A DNA stretch of 64,000 bases from Streptomyces sp. ISL-98 (GTDB taxonomy: Bacteria > Actinomycetota > Actinomycetes > Streptomycetales > Streptomycetaceae), in contig NZ_JAGGPB010000058.1 in NCBI RefSeq assembly GCF_018614055.1, positions 52,797 through 116,796 of the forward strand, read 5' to 3'. The notes beneath the pieces are model-generated. The model did not search any database. It had not been told where the DNA came from and saw only the letters and a list, made by a program, of their open reading frames with translations. Each line of letters starts with the position of its first letter. Positions within the stretch are counted from its first letter, which is position 1. Below, in pieces: positions 41,744 through 49,977 of the stretch. Both the position numbers and the translations under genes were made by a program.

Positions 41744-42775
41744 TCAGAACTCCAGAGTGATGAAGCCGTCCTCCTCCTGCGCCGGCGCCGTCACGCTGTA
41801 ACCGAACCTCGTCTTCAGATCGTCGACGTCCCACAGCTGTGCCCGCTCGCGGTAGTTGAAGACGATCTCCTTCTGCGGGCCGCCGTGCTTGAGGATCCGC
41901 GCCATGGCGATCTCGTTGGGATGCGCATGCCGTGCGCCGCTGGTGGAGATCAGATAGCGGTCGCAGTCGATCAGGTCGAGCAGGTCCTTCGAAATGTTGC
42001 GGTCGCTGCCGTGATGGGCGACCTTGAGCGCGTCCACGCGCAGCTTGCCGCCCTCTTCGAGCGCGCGTGGCCGTATCGACGACACCAGGCGGCGATCGTC
42101 CGCGTCACCTGTGAGGACGATGCGCCTGCCCTCGAACTCGAACAGCAGCCCTATGCTGCTCCGGTTCGGCTTGGACCTGTCCGGCTCGAACGGCGACGCG
42201 GCGAGCGCGTCGACGTCGACCGGTCCGAAGCTCTCGAAGCCCGGGACGTCCGGTATCGGATCCCTGCCCGGGATCAGGCCGTGCCTGGTGCACTCGGCCA
42301 CCCAGTCCGGTGCCAGCTTCTCCAGCTGTGTGCGGTCGGGGGACAGCACATCCATGGTCGACCCGTCGTCGAACCAGTCGACCGGACGTCCGACTTCGAT
42401 ACTGCGGCCCGAGAAGGCGATGTTCCACGGAATCCTTTGTTCCATGAGGGCGGTGGTGAGTTTCTCACCGTCCTGGGCCCCGAATCCCTCCGCGTCGAGC
42501 AGCTGGTCGAAACCGTTGAACCACACGTCCCCGAACCGCACCGACCGCTGCGCGTCGTTGAGCAGAGCCAGCACACCGAGGATGTGGTCCTGGTCGACAT
42601 GCGTGACGACGAGGACGTCGATCAGGCCGTCGAGGCCGGCGAGCGTGGACTTGATCCGCGGATACGTACCCGCGCGCCCACCGTCGATCAGCATCCGGCG
42701 GACGAACTCGCCGTCGCCGTACTCCAGAAGCAGACAGTCGCCGTCCTCGCCGGGCAGCATCCTGAGACGAATCAT
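41744..42775 (-). CDS. ComEC/Rec2-like metallo-beta-lactamase-fold protein in the caspase operon
   Basis: 343-residue MBL-fold hydrolase. The metal motif reads T-H59-V-D61-Q-D63-H64, so the second His of canonical HxHxDH is Asp. Other elements are normal: LTGDAD (222-226) and VAHHGSDRNIS (253-261). ComEC-like MBL domains degrade DNA or other phosphodiesters, and free-standing copies occur beside proteases in bacterial conflict operons. The N-terminal MIRLRMLPGEDGDCLLLEYG is typical of the group. ATG 42775 overlaps the stop of the upstream gene. Third and last gene of the operon. The substrate is unknown; nuclease or nucleotide hydrolase is a guess. Confidence 0.85.
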   Translation of the reverse strand: MIRLRMLPGEDGDCLLLEYGDGEFVRRMLIDGGRAGTYPRIKSTLAGLDGLIDVLVVTHVDQDHILGVLALLNDAQRSVRFGDVWFNGFDQLLDAEGFGAQDGEKLTTALMEQRIPWNIAFSGRSIEVGRPVDWFDDGSTMDVLSPDRTQLEKLAPDWVAECTRHGLIPGRDPIPDVPGFESFGPVDVDALAASPFEPDRSKPNRSSIGLLFEFEGRRIVLTGDADDRRLVSSIRPRALEEGGKLRVDALKVAHHGSDRNISKDLLDLIDCDRYLISTSGARHAHPNEIAMARILKHGGPQKEIVFNYRERAQLWDVDDLKTRFGYSVTAPAQEEDGFITLEF

Positions 42776-44010
42776 CGCGGCCTCCCGCGAAGGCTGACGA
42801 TCACGAACGGCTCGCGCATGTCGACACGCCACGAGAGCCGCCGGGCCTGCTCGAGCCTCGACACGCACTCCGGGTCGTGCGGGAATTCGGACAGCCCGTC
42901 CACGAGCCAGCTCAAGCCGAGCGTGTAGAACGGCACGCCGCGGTCGTAGGCCTCGATCAGTCCGTCCCGCGCCTGCCGCAGGTCGGCGTCGGACGCCGCC
43001 CGGCGAAGCCGGCGCGTTGCCCGGAGCACCGACCCGTCACTCATCCAGTCGAACCAGTCCCGCAGATTCTCCAGCCAGGAGTCCCACTGCCTCGGCTCGT
43101 CCGTGAGGCCGGTTCCCACCAGGACGTACGCTCCGGCCGCCGCTGCGAGGGGGTTCTGGTTCTTGGCACGGAGCATCGACTCGACGTCGGTGAACAGCTT
43201 GGAGGCCGTGTCGAAAGCGCCACGGGACATGTAGGCCAGGGCCGCGCCCACGGCCGGATCGCGGACGGTCACCGCGACGGCACTGCCGGTCGGACTGTGG
43301 CGCGCGTTGACCAGGACCTCGATCCTCGCGGCGTCCCAGGGCGCGGGCAGCGTGACGAGGTGCGCGGCGCCGGCCATCTCGACGAGCAGGAACTGCCGGT
43401 TCCCGTGGGGCCCGCCCGGCGCGGCCACCGGCCCGTCCGCTCCGAAGCGGAACAGGTGGGAGGTGCCGTCGGTCGCGTCGGGCTCGGGGACGGCCTGCGG
43501 CGGCGCCTCCGCGATCAGGTCGGTGATCAGGTCCGCGAGCGGGGTGTCCGCCGCCTCGGTGACCAGCGCGTTCATGGCTTGGAACGACCAGCTCTTGGGC
43601 TTCGACCGGCCGATCCAGGTGGCCTTCGGCGGCCTGGCCCGGGGGAGCTCTGCGGTGTCGGCAGCGTGGTAGGCGCGCGAGGTCTCGATATTGCCCATCA
43701 GGTACTGCCATGAATGCGTTTCGTACGGCGAGTCCGACGCGTCGAGGGCCACGAGCGTTTCCTGGCCTTCCAGTGCCTCTACGTCCTCCATCAGCACAGC
43801 TCCGGACGGCAGAGTCGCCGACACGACGTAGCGCCCCGGTGCGACGTCGTACCGCTCCGGTGTGACCGAACTCCCGCACGGAATCAGGATGCTGCGTTTC
43901 GCCGCACCCGTGGCACCGGCCGGGTAGATGTCGCCGACGACCTTCGCGCCGTCGGCCAGATCGCCCTCGAAGGCCGGCAGGGTGACGCTCACGCCGAGAG
44001 TCGCGCTCAT
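42772..44010 (-). CDS. Unknown protein linking the caspase and MBL genes
   Basis: 412 residues, no family recognised. About 1-95 looks beta-rich, like a carbohydrate-binding or immunoglobulin-like sandwich (MSATLGVSVTLPAFEGDLAD ... GRYVVSATLPSGAVLMEDVE). A middle part (170-250) includes FRFGADGPVAAPGG and LLVEMAGAAHLVTLPAPWDA. The last 160 residues are helical and tetratricopeptide-like (AALAYMSRGAFDTASKLFTD; ADLRQARDGLIEAYDRGVPF). No signal or membrane segment. Coupled by ATGA to both neighbours, so it is likely a structural adaptor or substrate of the caspase-like protein. Function not known. Confidence 0.8.
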   Translation of the reverse strand: MSATLGVSVTLPAFEGDLADGAKVVGDIYPAGATGAAKRSILIPCGSSVTPERYDVAPGRYVVSATLPSGAVLMEDVEALEGQETLVALDASDSPYETHSWQYLMGNIETSRAYHAADTAELPRARPPKATWIGRSKPKSWSFQAMNALVTEAADTPLADLITDLIAEAPPQAVPEPDATDGTSHLFRFGADGPVAAPGGPHGNRQFLLVEMAGAAHLVTLPAPWDAARIEVLVNARHSPTGSAVAVTVRDPAVGAALAYMSRGAFDTASKLFTDVESMLRAKNQNPLAAAAGAYVLVGTGLTDEPRQWDSWLENLRDWFDWMSDGSVLRATRRLRRAASDADLRQARDGLIEAYDRGVPFYTLGLSWLVDGLSEFPHDPECVSRLEQARRLSWRVDMREPFVIVSLRGRPR

Positions 44011-45176
44011 GGCTTGCCCAATTCTATGAGGCGGAACGGAGGGCGTGCCTCGATCGATCTGGCGCGCACGTCCTCGGCGCTGATCCTGGCCTCGACCTCG
44101 TAGTTCCCGAAGGTCAGCTCAAGAGACCATTCGCGGGTCGGGTCCTCCTCGTCGATTTCGGCCGCCGCGCGCCGCAGATCTGCGCGGCCCGGCTGCCGGC
44201 ACGTGAATTCGGCGACCGCGTTGTCCTCGGACGGCAAGCAGCCGACGTACACCGGGACAATCGGCACGTCCGGCAGCTGATGAAGGTCGAAGACGGGCAT
44301 CTCGCCGACGGTCGGCACCTGAACGCCCGATATCGCACCGGCGAATTGCGGCTTCTTCATGTAGTGGTCGATCGCCTCGTGAAGCCGGGATGTGATGACC
44401 CGCCAGCCGCTGCCGGTGTTCTCGCTGCCGGGGCCTCTGAGGCTCTTGAGCAGTGCGTCGGTGAACAGGCTGACCTGGCCGCGACGCGCGTGGGACCGCT
44501 CCCCGTCCAGTGTGGCGTAGTAAGGAATGTGCAGCCGTCTGACGAATTCCGCCGGGCGGTTCCCTGCCGCGAGCGGCACTTGGCCTGCGAAGCTGCCGAA
44601 CTGCTCGATGAGTACGTCGGAATTCGCCCGGCACGCGTCCACGAAGAACACCTGCTGGGCGGCTCTGCATTTCTTGAGCCCGTTCATCAGCTGCCTGAAG
44701 TCGAATGCGCCGTTGAGCGGGTTGTCCTCGTCCGCGAAGACGTCGGCGGCGAGGAGGGTCATGTCGTCGCCCTGCGAGACACCGTGGCCGCAGAAGTAGA
44801 AGATCAGCCGGTTGTCGTCGTGGCTGTCGCCCCGGCGCTTCCACTCCTTGACCGCCTTGACGATGTTGTCGATGGTCGCCACCTCGACGCTGTGGGCCGT
44901 CGCCGACTTCGGATTCAGGAACGGGCCCGGCGCCGCCTCGCTCAGCAGCAGGGCGAGGCTGCCCAACGGCTTCTGCGGGTTGTCGTATTCGTCGAGGAGC
45001 CACGTCGCGAACGCGCGGGCCGAGAGGGGCGGAGAGGAGAGCTGCTTCATCCCGTCGGGGTTTGCGGCCGGTGCCTCGCCACCGGCGAGATGCGGATACT
45101 TTCCCACCCCGATGACCAGTGCGTGAGTGCAGGGAGGACCGACGCTCTCGTCCAGGTGGATCGCGAAACCGGCCAT
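44007..45176 (-). CDS. Caspase-like (peptidase C14) protease
   Basis: 389-residue caspase/metacaspase-fold cysteine protease. The fold starts THALVIGVGKYPHLAGG. The catalytic dyad is His131 in FCGHGVSQGDD and Cys182 in FFVDACRANSD. About 120 residues after the p10-like part form a beta-rich C-terminal domain (REWSLELTFGNYEVEARISA). A bacterial caspase-like enzyme usually cuts after specific basic or acidic residues to activate partners or kill the cell. ATG 45176 follows a strong GGAGG. It is the first gene of a three-gene ATGA-coupled operon and is divergent from a DUF2235 hydrolase. Confidence 0.9.
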   Translation of the reverse strand: MAGFAIHLDESVGPPCTHALVIGVGKYPHLAGGEAPAANPDGMKQLSSPPLSARAFATWLLDEYDNPQKPLGSLALLLSEAAPGPFLNPKSATAHSVEVATIDNIVKAVKEWKRRGDSHDDNRLIFYFCGHGVSQGDDMTLLAADVFADEDNPLNGAFDFRQLMNGLKKCRAAQQVFFVDACRANSDVLIEQFGSFAGQVPLAAGNRPAEFVRRLHIPYYATLDGERSHARRGQVSLFTDALLKSLRGPGSENTGSGWRVITSRLHEAIDHYMKKPQFAGAISGVQVPTVGEMPVFDLHQLPDVPIVPVYVGCLPSEDNAVAEFTCRQPGRADLRRAAAEIDEEDPTREWSLELTFGNYEVEARISAEDVRARSIEARPPFRLIELGKP

Positions 45177-45260
45177 TGATCCTCCGCTTGCGCCACGAAA
45201 CCGCGGGCACGACACTGCGGGCCCGGGCCGGCCCCTCGTACCAGCAGGCCAGTTGGGAGA

Positions 45261-45283
45261 ATTACTTCTACTATATGAGTAAT
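45261..45283. promoter_or_regulatory. Inverted repeat and AT-rich promoter element between caspase and DUF2235 genes
   Basis: ATTACT and AGTAAT arms enclose TTCTACTATATG-like AT-rich sequence in the 128-bp divergent gap. It contains -10-like TACTAT and TATATG. A shared operator for both directions is plausible; no convincing -35 was found. Confidence 0.45.
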
Positions 45284-45304
45284 GCCGGGATCTTGGAGAC
45301 TGTG

Positions 45305-46372
45305 ATGGCAAAGAACATCGTCGTCTGCCTGGACGGGACCGGAAACCAGTTGAAAGCGAAGGGAAACACCAACGTAGTACGGCTCTACGAAATGCTGGAT
45401 CTTCACGATCCGGCGCGGCAGATCGCCTATTACGACCCCGGTGTGGGCACCTTCTCGGCCGCCGGCGCGTGGTCACCCGTGAGCCGCCGGCTGTCGAAGC
45501 TGGCCGGGCTGGCCTTCGGCTCCGGCCTGAAGGTCAATCTCGGCGAGGTCTACACCTACCTGATGCAGCACTACGAGCCCGGCGACCGGCTCTTCGTGTT
45601 CGGCTTCAGCCGCGGTGCGTATACGGCCCGCGCGCTCGCGGGCCTGCTGAAGGCGACCGGACTGCTGCGCCCCGGCATGGAGAACCTCGTTCCGTACGCC
45701 ATCTCCGTCTACGCCAAGAACAGGACGTGGAAGGAAGAGGACTGGGACCAACTGCACCGATTCGCCGGGGCGTTCAGTCACCCGGTGGGTGGGCGGACCG
45801 GCATCCCCGTCGACTACATGGGCGTATGGGACTCGGTGAAGGCCGCAGGAATCCTCCGCTGGAACCTGCGATGGCTCTACACCCGGCAGATCCCCAACGT
45901 GCGCCGCGTCCGCCACGCCGTGTCCATCGACGAGAAGCGCCGCCCGTACGGCGAGTATCTGGTCACCCCCCTGGTCACCCCGCCGACAAAGACGCCGCCA
46001 CCGGTGATCGAAGAGGTGTGGTTCGCGGGAGTGCACTCCGACGTCGGCGGTACGTTCGACGACGACCCCAGGCTGCCCACCATCGCGCTCAAATGGATCG
46101 TGGACGGCGCGCTCGACGCCGGTCTCCTGCTCAAGCCCGAGGCATACCGGAAGATCCTGGCCGTCGACGCCGACCATGCCCTCGGAAAGGTTCACCGCAT
46201 GGGCCTGATCTGGGCTCTGCTCACGTACCGGCGCCGGCGGCTCCCGCGGGATGCGAAGGTGCACGAGAGCGTCCGGTTCCGTCTCGCGAGCGACCCCGCG
46301 TACAGGGACCGGATCCCGGAGACCGCGGTCTGGGCGGACGAGGACTGGCTCACCGCACGCCTCGGTACGTAG
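45305..46372 (+). CDS. DUF2235 alpha/beta-hydrolase (phospholipase-like)
   Basis: 355-residue DUF2235 protein. It begins KNIVVCLDGTGNQLKAKGNT, the family start, followed by YYDPGVGTF, and has the nucleophile elbow GFSRGA with Ser102. Later come VWDSV and EEVWFAGVHSDVGGTF, which supply the acid and His regions (H in VHSDVGG). DUF2235 enzymes include type VI secretion phospholipase effectors and stand-alone cytoplasmic hydrolases. No signal peptide is seen. ATG 45305 has GGAG upstream. It is divergent from the caspase operon across a 128-bp shared promoter region, which suggests joint control. Confidence 0.9.
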   Translation: MAKNIVVCLDGTGNQLKAKGNTNVVRLYEMLDLHDPARQIAYYDPGVGTFSAAGAWSPVSRRLSKLAGLAFGSGLKVNLGEVYTYLMQHYEPGDRLFVFGFSRGAYTARALAGLLKATGLLRPGMENLVPYAISVYAKNRTWKEEDWDQLHRFAGAFSHPVGGRTGIPVDYMGVWDSVKAAGILRWNLRWLYTRQIPNVRRVRHAVSIDEKRRPYGEYLVTPLVTPPTKTPPPVIEEVWFAGVHSDVGGTFDDDPRLPTIALKWIVDGALDAGLLLKPEAYRKILAVDADHALGKVHRMGLIWALLTYRRRRLPRDAKVHESVRFRLASDPAYRDRIPETAVWADEDWLTARLGT

Positions 46373-46393
46373 GGCGGGCTAGGGGGTGTCCGG

Positions 46394-47320
46394 TCAGGCT
46401 CCGCAGTGGGGGAGGCCGCCGTTGAGGGTGACCATGTCCGCGAAGGCGGCCTGCACGTCCAGGGGCGCGGCGGCCGGAGTGCCGTACTCCTCGGCGTAGG
46501 CGCGGGCCAGATTTCCCACCAGGCGCTCGCTGTCGAGCAGTTGGGCGTACGGACCGGGGCCGGCGGCACGTGCCAGGTCCAGAGGGGCGACGCCGTCGGC
46601 GATACCCGTACGAGCGAGGTCTCGGACGTAACGCAGATAGTCCGCGTTCTTGTCGAGCAGTTCGGGTCCGCCCACCGGTCCGTGTCCGGGTACGACATGC
46701 AGCGGATCGAGGGCGCGCAGCCGGTCCAGCACCTGCAACGAGCCGGTCAGCGAACCCATGAGCACGAAAGGGGTCGCGCCGGAGAAGACCATGTCCCCGG
46801 CGAAGAGCACCCGTTGGCCGGGTAGCCAGACGACGGTGTCGCCCGCGGTGTGGCCCGGGCCGATGTGCAGCAACTCCACCCGCGTGCCGACGGCCGGCAG
46901 CGTCATCCGGTCCCGGAACGTCACACCGGGCAGGGTCGGTTTTATGCGGCCCCACTCCACCCCCGGCCACAGGCCGGTCAGGGCCAGGCCGTACTCCGCC
47001 ATCTCCGCCGCTGCCCGCTCATGGGCCACGATCGTGGCGTTCTCCGCGAAGAGGTGGTTCCCGAAGGTGTGGTCGCCATGGCTGTGGGTGTTGACCAGAG
47101 TGCCGACGGGGCGTCGGCTGAGGCCGGAAACCGTCTCGTGCAGCATGCGGGCTCGCGCCTCGGTGGCGGCGGTGTCGATGAGGACGGTGCCTTCGCTTCC
47201 GACCACGATGCCCGCGTTGTTCAAGCACCAGCCGCCGTCCGGCTGCACATAGGCGTACACACCTTCAGCCACTTGCTCGACCCTGGGCGTGATGACATGC
47301 GCGTGCACAGAATTGGCCAT
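46394..47320 (-). CDS. Metallo-beta-lactamase-fold hydrolase at the edge of the PKS cluster
   Basis: 308-residue MBL-fold protein with a complete zinc site: NTHSHGDHTFGNHLF, GPGHTAGDTVV, LFAGDMVFSG and PGHGPVGG. The N-terminus (VAEGVYAYVQPDGGWCLNNA) matches glyoxalase II/quinoprotein-like hydrolases. It is divergent from a SARP gene, so it may belong to the polyketide cluster as a thioesterase or cyclase-like enzyme (ActIV is also an MBL protein), but it could as well be a general hydrolase. ATG 47320. Confidence 0.85.
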   Translation of the reverse strand: MANSVHAHVITPRVEQVAEGVYAYVQPDGGWCLNNAGIVVGSEGTVLIDTAATEARARMLHETVSGLSRRPVGTLVNTHSHGDHTFGNHLFAENATIVAHERAAAEMAEYGLALTGLWPGVEWGRIKPTLPGVTFRDRMTLPAVGTRVELLHIGPGHTAGDTVVWLPGQRVLFAGDMVFSGATPFVLMGSLTGSLQVLDRLRALDPLHVVPGHGPVGGPELLDKNADYLRYVRDLARTGIADGVAPLDLARAAGPGPYAQLLDSERLVGNLARAYAEEYGTPAAAPLDVQAAFADMVTLNGGLPHCGA

Positions 47321-47563
47321 GATCCGTCTGCTTCCTCTCGCTCGGCCGTATCTGACGAGCCTGTCCCAAGTCGCCACAGGATCAGTCAAGCCGGCAGGAA
47401 GGTTTCACCGTCTGCAATTAAGTACTGCATTAACGTTGGATTTACGTAGGCAGTCTCTGTCCGAAAGGACTTGGCATACGCTGGGACGGTGCGAGTCGGT
47501 AGATTCGTTACGGCGTCGGCGATTTCGCTTCCGACGGCCGCGCAAGATTACACGGGGGGCAGA

Positions 47564-48397
47564 ATGAACATAGGGATTCTAGGTCCATTGGTCGTGCGAT
47601 CGGGCGGGGGTGACGCCGCGCCCACGGCACCCAAGCCGCGGCAGCTGCTGGCGCTGCTCGCGGCCCGGGTGGACGAAGTGGTCTCCATGGACCTGCTGAT
47701 CGACGAGTTGTGGGAGAACCGGCCACCGGCGAGCGCGGTGACGACCGTGCAGACGTACGTCGTGCAGCTGCGGCGGGCACTGGCCGGTGCGCTCCAGCTC
47801 AGCCCGGCGGAAGTCGCCGGCACCGTACTGCCGTTCACCGGCTGGGGATACCGCCTGGTGGCGGGCTCGGCGACGCATGACGCGCACGCGTTCCTGCGAT
47901 GCGCCGAGTCGGGGCGCGAGGCGCTGAACAGCGGCGCGAACAACCAGGCGTCGGTGATGCTGCGGCAGGCACTGCGCATGTGGCGCGGCCCGGCATTCGC
48001 GGGCGTCCGGCTCGGACCGCACCTGCTGGCGCACCGCATAAATCTGGAGGAATACCGCCTGGTCACGGTCGAGCAGCGGGTGGAGGCAGACCTTCGGCTC
48101 GGGCATCATCACGAATTGATCGGTGAGCTGTCCGGGCTCGTCCTGCAGCATCCACTGCACGAGAACCTTCATGCTCTATTCATGACTTCGCTCTACCGGG
48201 CGGGCCGGCCGGCGCAAGCTCTCGGCGTTTTCCGGGATCTCAGGAAAAACCTGCGGGCCGAGCTGGGCATAGAACCATCATTGCGGATACGTAAACTGCA
48301 GCAGGCCGTCCTGGCGGCCGATCCGTCGCTGGAAGCGGAAAACCGGTCGAAGCTCTTTCGGCTGGATTTAGAGCTCCCGTCGGGACGCGCCCGCTGA
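47564..48397 (+). CDS. SARP-family transcriptional activator 1
   Basis: 277-residue Streptomyces antibiotic regulatory protein. The N-terminal OmpR-type winged helix (MNIGILGPLVVRSGGG, KPRQLLALLAARVDEVVSMD, TVQTYVVQLRRAL) is followed by the bacterial transcriptional activation domain (VEADLRLGHHHELIGELSGL, FMTSLYRAGRPAQALGVFRD). SARPs bind heptamer direct repeats and recruit RNA polymerase. It is a close relative of the SARP at 49085-49963. It is the only regulator gene of the cluster on the plus strand. ATG 47564 follows GGGGGGC. Confidence 0.93.
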   Translation: MNIGILGPLVVRSGGGDAAPTAPKPRQLLALLAARVDEVVSMDLLIDELWENRPPASAVTTVQTYVVQLRRALAGALQLSPAEVAGTVLPFTGWGYRLVAGSATHDAHAFLRCAESGREALNSGANNQASVMLRQALRMWRGPAFAGVRLGPHLLAHRINLEEYRLVTVEQRVEADLRLGHHHELIGELSGLVLQHPLHENLHALFMTSLYRAGRPAQALGVFRDLRKNLRAELGIEPSLRIRKLQQAVLAADPSLEAENRSKLFRLDLELPSGRAR

Positions 48398-48405
48398 ATC
48401 AGGCC

Positions 48406-49176
48406 TTATTCGAGCCCGCGCCTTCCCGGCGCCCAGTGCGGCTTGACGAGGACCGACCGTCGTGGCCATCCGCGTTCTTTCACCAGCTGATCGCGGATGG
48501 CCTGACAGGTACGAGCCTCACCGGCCAGATAGGCGGCGCCGGGCTCGTCCGGCAGCTCCAGCGCGCGCACGGCCGCCACCAGCGACTCCGACGCGGCCGC
48601 GGACGCATTCCCCCGGTACTGCCACGCCAGTTCAGCCCCCCGCGGCAGCGGCAGCCGGTCCTGGGGCCCCGCCACTTCGACGGCCCCATGGACGCGCGCC
48701 TCGTCCGGGAGACCCCGCAGCATCGCGCCGATCGCCACCGACGCGGTCTCCTCCCCGGCGAACACGTGGTACGCGGCGGAGTCGACGGTGACGAACCGGC
48801 CCTCGGGTTTACGGAAGGCGACCTCGTCCCCGAGGCGGAGAGCCCCGGCCCACTGGGCACCGGGGCCGTCCCCGTGGTCGAGCACGCACAATTCCAGCCG
48901 CTCCCCGTCGTACGACCAGACCGAATAGGAGCGCAGCACATCGCGCAGCAGTCCGGCCCAGACGGGCGCCTGCGGATCCTTCACGTGGACGCGCACGTGC
49001 TGGCCGGGTGTCCAGCTCAGCCCCCGTACACCCGCGCCGCCGATGCGGATCAGACGCATGCGGGGCGTGGCCTGTTCAAGGTGCTCAACCAGTCCGCGTA
49101 CGAAGAACAGATCCAGCAACGGGTCGAGGAGAACATCGGCCGGGCGGCGGCGGGTCGAGCTCGATTCGGGGGCCAT
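48406..49176 (-). CDS. Siderophore-interacting-protein-type flavin reductase
   Basis: 256-residue ferredoxin-reductase-like flavoprotein (FAD-binding 9 plus SIP domain). The FAD part has RLIRIGGAGVRGLSW, VRVHVKDPQAPVWAG and RSYSVWSYDGERLELCVLDHG. The C-terminal part has YLAGEARTCQAIRDQLVKER, where iron-reductase relatives carry their nicotinamide-binding motif. In iron metabolism such proteins reduce ferric siderophores with NAD(P)H. Inside a polyketide operon it may instead supply electrons to an oxygenase or the FAD oxidoreductase; this is inference. Its start lies 92 bp inside the SARP 2 gene, with GGAAGG upstream. Confidence 0.88.
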   Translation of the reverse strand: MAPESSSTRRRPADVLLDPLLDLFFVRGLVEHLEQATPRMRLIRIGGAGVRGLSWTPGQHVRVHVKDPQAPVWAGLLRDVLRSYSVWSYDGERLELCVLDHGDGPGAQWAGALRLGDEVAFRKPEGRFVTVDSAAYHVFAGEETASVAIGAMLRGLPDEARVHGAVEVAGPQDRLPLPRGAELAWQYRGNASAAASESLVAAVRALELPDEPGAAYLAGEARTCQAIRDQLVKERGWPRRSVLVKPHWAPGRRGLE

Positions 49177-49963
49177 CTGTATACCTTCCGGATGTCATCG
49201 ACGGATCCGCATCGAGAATGGCCTCTTTGAGATGACGCACGCGCGACGAAGGATCCATTCCCAGCTCCTCGCGGAGAGCGGTCCGCAACGACTCGAAGGC
49301 GTCGAGGGCCTGAGCGGGCCGGCCGGCCCGGTAGAGCGAAATGATGAAGAGTGAACACAAGTTTTCGTGCAGCGGGTACCGCGCAACCAACCCGGACAGT
49401 TCGCCGATCAGTTCAATGTGGCGGCCCAGCCGGAGATCTGCCTCCAAGCGCTGCTCGATGACGCTGAGCCGGCTCTCCTCCAGACTGGTCCGGTGAGCCA
49501 GCAGGTGCGGCCCGATGCGGACGTCCGCGAGCGCCGGGCCGCGCCAGACCCGCAGCGCCCGGCGCAACAGCACGGACGCCCGTTCGTTCTCGCCGTTGAG
49601 CAGTGCGCGCCGGCCGAGTCTCGCGCAGTGGCTGAACTCATGGGTGTCGGCTTTTCCCGGTTCGACGGCCAGGCAGTACCCCCAACCGGCGAAGGGCAGC
49701 ACGTCCCGGGCCACCTCGTCGGTGCTGGTCTTCAGAGTCCTGGCGAGCAACTGCCGTAACTGCACGATGTACGTCTGGACGGCCGTCAGCGCACTGCTCG
49801 GCGGATTGCTCTCCCACAGCTCGTCCACCAGGAGATCCACCGGTACCACCTGGCCCGCCCGCGCTGCCAGCAGGGCGAGCAGCTGTCTTGGTTTCGGCGC
49901 ACTGGGCACAGCCGGCCCGCCGGCACACTGAACCGTCAAAGGGCCGAGAATTCCTATGTCCAC
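49085..49963 (-). CDS. SARP-family transcriptional activator 2
   Basis: 292-residue SARP, paralogous to SARP 1 (VDIGILGPLTVQCAGG, PRQLLALLAARAGQVVPVDL, TVQ-equivalent AVQTYIVQLRQLL, LFIISLYRAGRPAQALDAFE). GTG 49963 is chosen because AGGAG precedes it and it aligns with the ATG of SARP 1. The frame is open further upstream without a match. The last 30 codons overlap the next gene. Within the leftward biosynthetic operon, so likely part of a positive feedback on the cluster. Confidence 0.92.
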   Translation of the reverse strand: MDIGILGPLTVQCAGGPAVPSAPKPRQLLALLAARAGQVVPVDLLVDELWESNPPSSALTAVQTYIVQLRQLLARTLKTSTDEVARDVLPFAGWGYCLAVEPGKADTHEFSHCARLGRRALLNGENERASVLLRRALRVWRGPALADVRIGPHLLAHRTSLEESRLSVIEQRLEADLRLGRHIELIGELSGLVARYPLHENLCSLFIISLYRAGRPAQALDAFESLRTALREELGMDPSSRVRHLKEAILDADPSMTSGRYTDGPRIELDPPPPGRCSPRPVAGSVLRTRTG

Positions 49964-49977
49964 TTCGCTCTCCTCGC

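Noticed and set aside
47321..47563. SARP heptamer repeats upstream of SARP 1
   Set aside because: No repeats at 11-bp spacing were found in this gap; only an AT-rich patch near 47410-47450 that may be a promoter.
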